Shown here in pieces: positions 58,157 through 64,000 of a stretch of DNA of 64,000 nucleotides. Under the pieces are notes generated by a model, which was not told where the DNA came from, did not search any database, and saw nothing but the letters and a program-made list of their open reading frames with translations. A program made the position numbers and the translations under genes. The stretch spans positions 1-64,000 of the forward strand of contig LLCB01000148.1 of NCBI GenBank assembly GCA_001414345.1. The letters are read 5' to 3'. The DNA is from Hymenoscyphus infarciens. Its lineage: Eukaryota; Ascomycota; Leotiomycetes; Helotiales; Helotiaceae. How positions within the stretch are numbered: position 1 is the stretch's first letter; every line of letters begins with the position of its first letter.

Positions 58157-58475
58157 AATAACTTCTATATTACTTACTTAGATAATATTTTAATTTATTT
58201 AAATACTATTAAAGAATATAAAGAATAGGTTAAGAAGGTTCTAAATTAGCTCTAAGAAGTAGAACTTTAAATAGATATTAAGAAAAGTAAATTTAGTATT
58301 ACTAGAGTTAAATACTTAGGATTTATCTTAACTATAAAAGAACTTAAAGTTAATCTAGAAAAAGTAGAGCCTTTATAAAACTAGGTCTAACCTAATACTA
58401 TAATAGATATAAAGTCTTACTTAAGGTTTATAGGATTTTATAGATAATTTATTAAAAGTTATACTAAAATTATTA
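58157..58475 (+). pseudogene. Ruined gypsy reverse transcriptase
   Basis: The catalytic box reads FYITYLDNILIYLN (from YLDD), followed by KYLGFILTIKELK-like VKYLGFILT and then the connection motif YLRFIGFYR, stop, FIKSYTKI. Spacing and wording match Ty3/gypsy RT. The second Asp of the YxDD box is Asn (GAT to AAT) and stops interrupt the frame. Confidence 0.88.
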
Positions 58476-59307
58476 AACTCTTAACTATAATAATATACTT
58501 TATAAAGCTATTTTTATAAATACTTAAATATAATAAAGCCTTTAAAGTACTAAAGACCTAGCTACTTACTATATAAACCTTATACTACTTTAACTCTAAT
58601 TATAATATAAAGGTAGAAATAGACTCTTTAGAAGAAGTAATAGTAAGTATATTCTTATAATAATATAATAGCCTTTAGTACTCTATTAAGTTCTACTTAT
58701 ACGTCCTAGTTAGCTATAAATTAAACTAAGAGATCTATAATAAAGAGCTATCTATTATTATAAAAGCTTTTAAGAAATAATACTCTAAACTTATATTATA
58801 TTAGAAGTATATTAATATATATTTAAATTATAGATTATTAGAATACTTTATAATAACTAAGCTACTTATAGCTAAGTAAGTCTAATAAATAGAGTTTCTA
58901 TTAGACTTTAACTTCTAAATCTAATTTATATTTAGGAAAAGTAATTAAAAAGTAGATATATTAACCTAATATAAGTAAGATCTAAAAACCTATAATTAAG
59001 CTAAAGTAGATAACTACTTATATACTCTTTTAATACTTAATTATTTAAACTTTTAAATTAATACTAAACTTACTTAGACCTTTTTATAAGAATAGTCTAC
59101 CTCTCTTAATATAATTTAATTAAACGTTATTCTAAGAATAAGTTTAAATATAATTTAAAAGTTAAAAGAAGATAACTTATACTCCTTTTAAAAAGAACGT
59201 TATAAACTTCTAGATAAATACTACCTCTTATTAGATAATTTACTACTCTTTAAGAATTAACTTTATATTTAAAAGAATACTAAACTCTATATAAAACTAA
59301 TTTAAGA

Positions 59308-59530
59308 AGTCTATAACTAAGTATCTAGTACTTACCTAAGTATAAAAAAGATATACTAGTTATTAGTATAATACTACTACTAGGCTAGAATATTTTTAGA
59401 CTATAAGAGGTATATAGAGAATTATTAAACCTATAAATACTTCTATCTTTAATAAACTAAGTAATAAAGCTTTCTTTACTCTCTATCTATATCTAACTAT
59501 TCTATATAATATTTATATATAGACTTTAAA
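59308..59530 (+). pseudogene. Ruined integrase (zinc finger and core start)
   Basis: Reads EVYN, stop, VSSTYLSIKKIY, stop, LLV, stop, YYY, stop, ARIFLDYKRYIENY, stop, TYKY, then YIDFK about 25 codons later. This is the H-x3-H...C-x2-C finger and the first catalytic Asp of gypsy integrases. The stops are where Gln (CAA/CAG) and Trp (TGG) occur in the family. Confidence 0.85.
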
Positions 59531-60410
59531 TTATTCTTAAAAGATAAATATAGATTTAATACTATATTAGTATTTATTAACTAACTTAGAAAGAATTTAG
59601 TATTAATACTCTATTACTTAACTATAAATACTAAAAAACTAGCTAAACTTTTTATTTAATAGATTTACTATTTTAGCTACTACTTTAAATTAATTATATC
59701 TAATTAAGAACTTTAATTTATATTATTATTTTAAACTAAATTTTATTAAATAATTAGTATTAAGTTTAAGCTTAATACTATCTATTATAAATAAATAGAT
59801 AGATAGATAGAGATAATAAATTAATATATTAATTAGAGACTAAGGCTCTTTATAACCTACTATTAAGATAACTAGAGTAAATTAATCTCTTTAATAAATA
59901 GAGTATAAATAACACTTCTATACTTATTTATTAGTATAATCTCTTATTAGCTTAAGTTTAGACTTAATCTAAAGACTTTATAAAACTAGAATATACTAAA
60001 GACTTCTATTTCTTAAGAATAACTTAACTATAATAAGGTAGTAAAAGTAGCTTAATATATATACTCTACTTAAAAGATAGTTAAAGATAATATAAATAAG
60101 GCTTAGAAAAAGATAAAGAATAGTATAAACTAATACTAAAAAGCTATTAACTAGAATGTTAGAAATAAAGTCTACTTATCTACTAAGAATCTTAAGATAA
60201 ATTATCCTAGCTAAAAGCTTACTAAATAGTAGATAAGACCTTTTAAAATATTAGAAAGTATAAGATACTTCTATAAACTAAAACTTGTTAAAAGCTTATT
60301 AATTTATAATATTTTTACTTCTAATATACTTTTAAAGAATCTAAACACCTCTCTACTAGAATAAGAGGCTTTAAAGCCTCTACTAGATATTATTAAAGAT
60401 ATATAAGAAT

Positions 60411-60600
60411 AAGAGATATAAGAAATACTTAGTAGTAGACTTTTTAAAAGATAGCTATAGTATTAAGTAAAATAGGTTAGATATAATTTAAATCCTACTT
60501 AATATCTTATAAATAATTTTTAAAGTTTACTATATTATCTAAAAGACTTTTATACTAAATATCTAGAAGAGCTAAGACTACCTTAATACCTCTCTAAATA
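60411..60600 (+). pseudogene. Ruined C-terminal chromodomain
   Basis: Reads EILSSRLFKR, stop, L, stop, Y, stop, VK, stop, VRYNLNPT, stop, YLINNF and later YYLKDFYTKY. This matches the pattern E-I-L-x-S-R-(R/K)...L-x-Y-x-V-K-W-x-G-Y-x3-x-x-T-W of chromodomains in fungal gypsy elements, with Trp and Gln codons turned into stops. Confidence 0.75.
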
Positions 60601-62048
60601 GCTTAATATATAAGAATTAGATAAGAATTAGATAAAAGAGTTAATTTATAAAATAATACTCTCTAATTCTAGTTACTTTTAATAAAGAACTTATAATAAA
60701 AACCTAAGATAAAATACTAACTAGTAGAAATATTTAAAATTAATAAAGTAAAGAACTAAGACTAAGTTATTACTAAAATAGAGCCTATTAACCCTCTCTA
60801 AGCTATAGCCTCTCCTTCCTCTAACTTATTATCCTCCTCTCTACCCTTCTAAGTATAAGAAGCCTAAATTAGCTCTTTCTCTACTACCTCCTTCTTATAG
60901 AGACGCTTCTTACCTTAGCGACCTCTTATAACTAGCTTTAGAGAGAACGCCTATAAACTCTTTAAGTAAGTCTTAAAGAGAACCTAAACCTAGGTTTAGA
61001 TAGAGGTCTTATCCTCTATAGTATAGCATAAGAACTATTAAATATTAGTAACTAAAACCCCTCTAATAAGTAAGAGGTACTTATAATAACCTTAGCATAA
61101 AGCGCCTAAGTCTTCTCTAAAAGAGTAAACTATACTTTTAAACTATTCTTTAGTACCTCTATACTAGTAATAACTAACACCTTATCTAAGGCTTTAGTAG
61201 CCTTCTTAATCTCCCTCTTCTCCTTCTTACTCTTAAGTATACTAAACTTCTTCTTAATAAACTATAATAACTACCTAAGTTAGAACAAATTTAGTATATA
61301 TTTAGAATTAAACTTACTAAGATATATATAGTATTCTACTTAACATAGTACTTATACTTCTTTAACTTTAGCTTCTTAAAAGTATATATATAATCTCTAT
61401 TCTAAGATTTTACTTAAAGATATTAAACGTAGTAGACTTAGTAAGTAGCTAGAAGTATATTAAGAGAATATAGAAGAGGTATTTTACTATATTAGATTAG
61501 TCTTAAATTAGGTCTAATTAAGAAGAGAAGAACTTACTTTTATATATATATATATAATATATATATATATTTTAGAAGATAAGTTAGTATATAAAGATAT
61601 ACCTAATTAGAAGGTATTCTTACTATTTATATTATTTAAATAAAAAGAAAAGAAGAAGAGAAGTTAGAATTAAAGAAAAGTCGCCTACTAATATACTACT
61701 TATAATAATAGCTATCGCTTTATAATTATTATTTATTACTTAATAATTACTATTATAATATATAATAATAGTAAGAACATAATAACTCTATAGTAGTATA
61801 CTACTTTCTACCTACTAGTTAATTATTAGCTTCTTTTCTATTCGTATCCTATTATTATATAGTATATAGTAGTAAATAAAGAGCGATTAGCTCTTAAATA
61901 ATAATACTACTAGCTACTAACCCTACTCTAACTACTAGACACTATAATAGTAAGATAAGTTATATTCTTTATAATAAAAAGATAAATAATACTCTAATCG
62001 ACTTAATACTATACTAATTAATAACCGAAGACTTAGAATAAGTCTTTT

Positions 62049-62062
62049 TAAAGAAGAGAGAA
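62049..62062 (+). promoter_or_regulatory. Polypurine tract
   Basis: Run of purines (AAAGAAGAGAGAA) immediately before the right LTR, in the position of the plus-strand primer. Confidence 0.75.
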
Positions 62063-62557
62063 TATAATAGTACACTATCCTAGATTATTATATAATAGCT
62101 AGATTATTATATAATAGTACTATTCTAAATTATTAGTATTCGTAAAACTGCCGATACCTCTAAGTAGTGCTAATACCTCTAATACTTCTAGGGCTAAGAT
62201 TACAAATAACCGATACTTATATAAGTAAAGTATTAAAGGTATTAATATCTAATATTTATATATAGAAGGGATTAAGGTTTAGATATTATATATTTAGCTT
62301 TTTAAAGGATTAGAGGTTATATATTTAGCTTTTTAGCTCTTATTATTTAGTATTAGCTATATTAGACAGAGCTCGGTTATTATTATTATTAGAACTTAGA
62401 AGCTTCTAAACTCTTATATATAGACGTTTATATTTAGTATAAAAGAGGGATAGTTATTGTTTTCTTCTATATTAGTACCTAGTATCTATATACGTCATTC
62501 TACTATACGCACTCCTATATACCTCTACTATAGTTGTGTGTATTTCGTGCCGTTATA
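62063..62557 (+). repeat. 3' LTR (495 bp)
   Basis: Starts TATAATAGTACAC and ends GTGCCGTTATA. Same length as the 5' LTR with scattered transition-type differences; the last 80 bp retain CGTCATTC, TACGCAC and GTTGTGTGTATTTCGTGCCG. Confidence 0.88.
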
Positions 62558-64000
62558 TTAAAAGAGTATTTTACTAAGTAAATAAGTATTCTAGAGATTA
62601 AGTAAAGCTTTAAAATATTTAAATTTATATTTAGATAAGTTTTTTATAAGTCTATCTACTAATATATTATTTATTAGTAAATAAATAACTTAGAAAGATC
62701 TCTTCTTATACTCTTAATAAAACTATATATTCTAGATATCTATATATTAAAGCTTTATAAATATTCTCTTATTTTCTCTAATAATTAATTAGATAGTTTA
62801 TTAATTATTATAAAATATATTCTATATTTTATCTAAATTAAGCTATAGTTCTCTAAAAAGACGCTTTAATACTATTATTTCTATACCTAATAGCTTTACT
62901 TCTAAGAGCTTAGCTTCTATTATTATTATTATAATTATATCTTATTATAAAGCTCTCTAAGCTATAAGTCTACTAAATAATAATATTATATATTTATTAG
63001 AAGATCTTTAAGTTTCTAGATTATTAATATATAATATATCTAAAACGAGTACTAGTTATATATCTCTAAGCTCTCGCTTATATATAATTCCTAAGAACCT
63101 TATCTTAAATAAGTATTAAATATACTAATTTATTATAGCTATATATTTATTATTTAGGTTAGTTAAGAAGTATAAAAGCTAGGAAGTAGTAAATATAATA
63201 TCTAGTTATATTATAATTACTATATAGAGTACTAAACCTACCTTTTCTTAATAGAACTTTATAAACACAGGTTTTACTATTCTTTAATTCTTTTTTAGTT
63301 TATATATTAGAAGTAGTATACTTAAGTAATCTCTATTAATAAGCTTAAATTATTTAGTAATTTATTTAATAAATATATTATAAGAGAGCTATATCTTTTT
63401 CTATACTCTATCTCTATAGACTTTTACTATTACTAAGTAAGTATAGTTTATATAAAAGCTTTAGTTTATTTATTATAACTCTTACTAGAGATATATTATC
63501 TTAATAGTATATTATCTATATATCGTCTATATAAAAGATTATAAAAACCTTTCTTAGAAGATCTATATAAATATAAGACTCTTCTAAACAAGGTATTAAG
63601 CTATATTCTTAAAAAGTAGTTATAAAGTATTTAAACTATAAAGGTAGAGAATCTCTTAACCTATAAAGTACTCTATCTAATTTAATATATAGTCTCTCTT
63701 ATTAATATCTATCTAGAAGTTAATAAGCTATTAAAAGAGCTCTTATATCCCTTTCTATATTAATAAACGTGTTTATAATATTATATTACTTAATCTCTAG
63801 ATTAAATCTAGTAACTATTACTATAACTATTTAGAATAATCTTACTATAAGTATAATAGTATATATTAAAAGAATAGTATCTTTTTATTAGAGATTACCT
63901 TTAACTATAAGCTAAGCTTAGTATTAAATTAGATAGTTTATAAAGTTATATTTATATATAAATACTTACTTTAAAAGTAATAGTTTTATTTTAGTATTCT
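62558..64000 (-). mobile_element. Ty1/copia retrotransposon, 3' part, RIP-inactivated, runs off window
   Basis: On the minus strand, around 63600-63500, the sequence reads CLEESYIYIDLLRKVFIIFY and then IDDI, the copia RT pattern ...EEPCIY...IFFYVDDI. About 600 bp further along this strand (62960-62850) comes RAL, stops, DIIIIIIIEAKLLEVKLLG and then LKRLFREL. This fits the copia RNase H motif (QDT...STxEAELLAL...LxRLxxEL). RT before RNase H in this orientation means the 3' end of the element lies near 62.6 kb, close to the gypsy insertion site. Stops and loss of conserved Thr and Ser show heavy RIP-type mutation. The 5' part lies beyond 64000. Confidence 0.75.

Larger units (their letters stand above)
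54469..62557 (+). mobile_element. Full-length Ty3/gypsy chromovirus-type LTR retrotransposon, RIP-inactivated
   Basis: 8,089-bp element with two 495-bp LTRs (54469-54963, 62063-62557). The 5-bp duplication TTAAA flanks it (54464-54468, 62558-62562), and a polypurine tract (AAAGAAGAGAGAA) precedes the right LTR. Internal order on the plus strand: gag with zinc knuckle (56.6 kb), reverse transcriptase (58.2 kb), integrase (59.3-59.5 kb) and chromodomain (60.4-60.6 kb). RT before integrase, plus a terminal chromodomain, defines the Ty3/gypsy chromodomain clade. Every frame carries many stops, so it is dead. Right LTR and 3' parts keep some CG and TG/CA words that the left LTR lost. About 1.4 kb between the chromodomain and right LTR is not explained by the standard gene set. 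The primer-binding site after the left LTR is too mutated to assign. Confidence 0.92.
44600..64000. other. AT-rich, RIP-like compartment
   Basis: From about 44.7 kb the sequence is dominated by A and T, with islands of more normal composition at about 46.2-47.6, 48.2-49.9 and 50.9-52.3 kb. Within the AT blocks coding relics show stops where Gln, Arg or Trp would fit and Tyr where Cys or His would fit. All of these are C-to-T or G-to-A outcomes, the pattern of repeat-induced point mutation. 44521-46797 and 49091-50113 contain no gene I can defend. The boundary lies directly upstream of the gene at 43667-44520. Confidence 0.8.

Noticed and set aside
59809..59830. AGAT tetranucleotide run in the gypsy element as a functional signal
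   Set aside because: Short simple repeat in AT-rich, mutated sequence; no context.

Overview
This window looks like a chromosome segment of a filamentous ascomycete. Protein-coding genes are split by many short GT-AG introns (mostly 46-63 bp) with CTAAC/CTGAC-like branch points. The gene set is fungal: a fungal-type membrane-anchored GH5 beta-glucosidase, a Zn2Cys6 regulator, DASH subunit Dad3, a Git3-like receptor and a DHA2 transporter. A sharp boundary near 44.6 kb separates a gene-rich left part from a very AT-rich, transposon-filled right part, as in genomes with repeat-induced point mutation (RIP). Protein flavour suggests Leotiomycetes, but that is inference.

Left part (1-44.6 kb). 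Intact-looking genes with reconstructed exons, left to right: exo-beta-1,3-glucanase (-), branched-chain 2-oxoacid dehydrogenase E1 beta (+), F-actin capping protein alpha (+, 7 exons), cytochrome b5 (+), an Rbx1-like RING protein (+), a 101-aa small membrane protein (-), mitochondrial ribosomal protein uS5m (+), Dad3 (-), a Zn2Cys6 transcription factor (-), an ABCG half-transporter (-), a Git3-type GPCR (+), a proline-rich protein (-) and a Lys/Asp/Glu-rich probable nuclear protein (-). Every reconstruction gives a length divisible by three with no internal stop. They are independent housekeeping or regulatory genes; I see no biosynthetic cluster.

Between them lie several genes in different stages of decay: a DHA2 MFS transporter (lost splice acceptor, one-base deletion, two stops), a small secreted protein, a 3'-5' exonuclease-like gene, a weakly SRR1-like gene, and a roughly 3.5-kb gene at 37.9-41.4 kb with many stops and short internal duplications. 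This density of gene relics among intact neighbours is the main oddity of the euchromatic part.

Right part (44.6-64 kb). This is an AT-rich compartment. It holds a non-autonomous hAT-like element with an 8-bp target duplication, a 112-bp solo LTR with a 5-bp duplication, a 710-bp element with 164-bp near-identical terminal inverted repeats, and a complete but RIP-ruined Ty3/gypsy element with a chromodomain (8,089 bp, 495-bp LTRs, TTAAA duplication, polypurine tract). A ruined Ty1/copia element follows on the minus strand and runs off the window. Stops in these relics fall at codons that were plausibly CAA/CAG/CGA/TGG, the expected outcome of C-to-T change on either strand. I found no tRNA, rRNA or CRISPR, and no convincing new multi-gene system.
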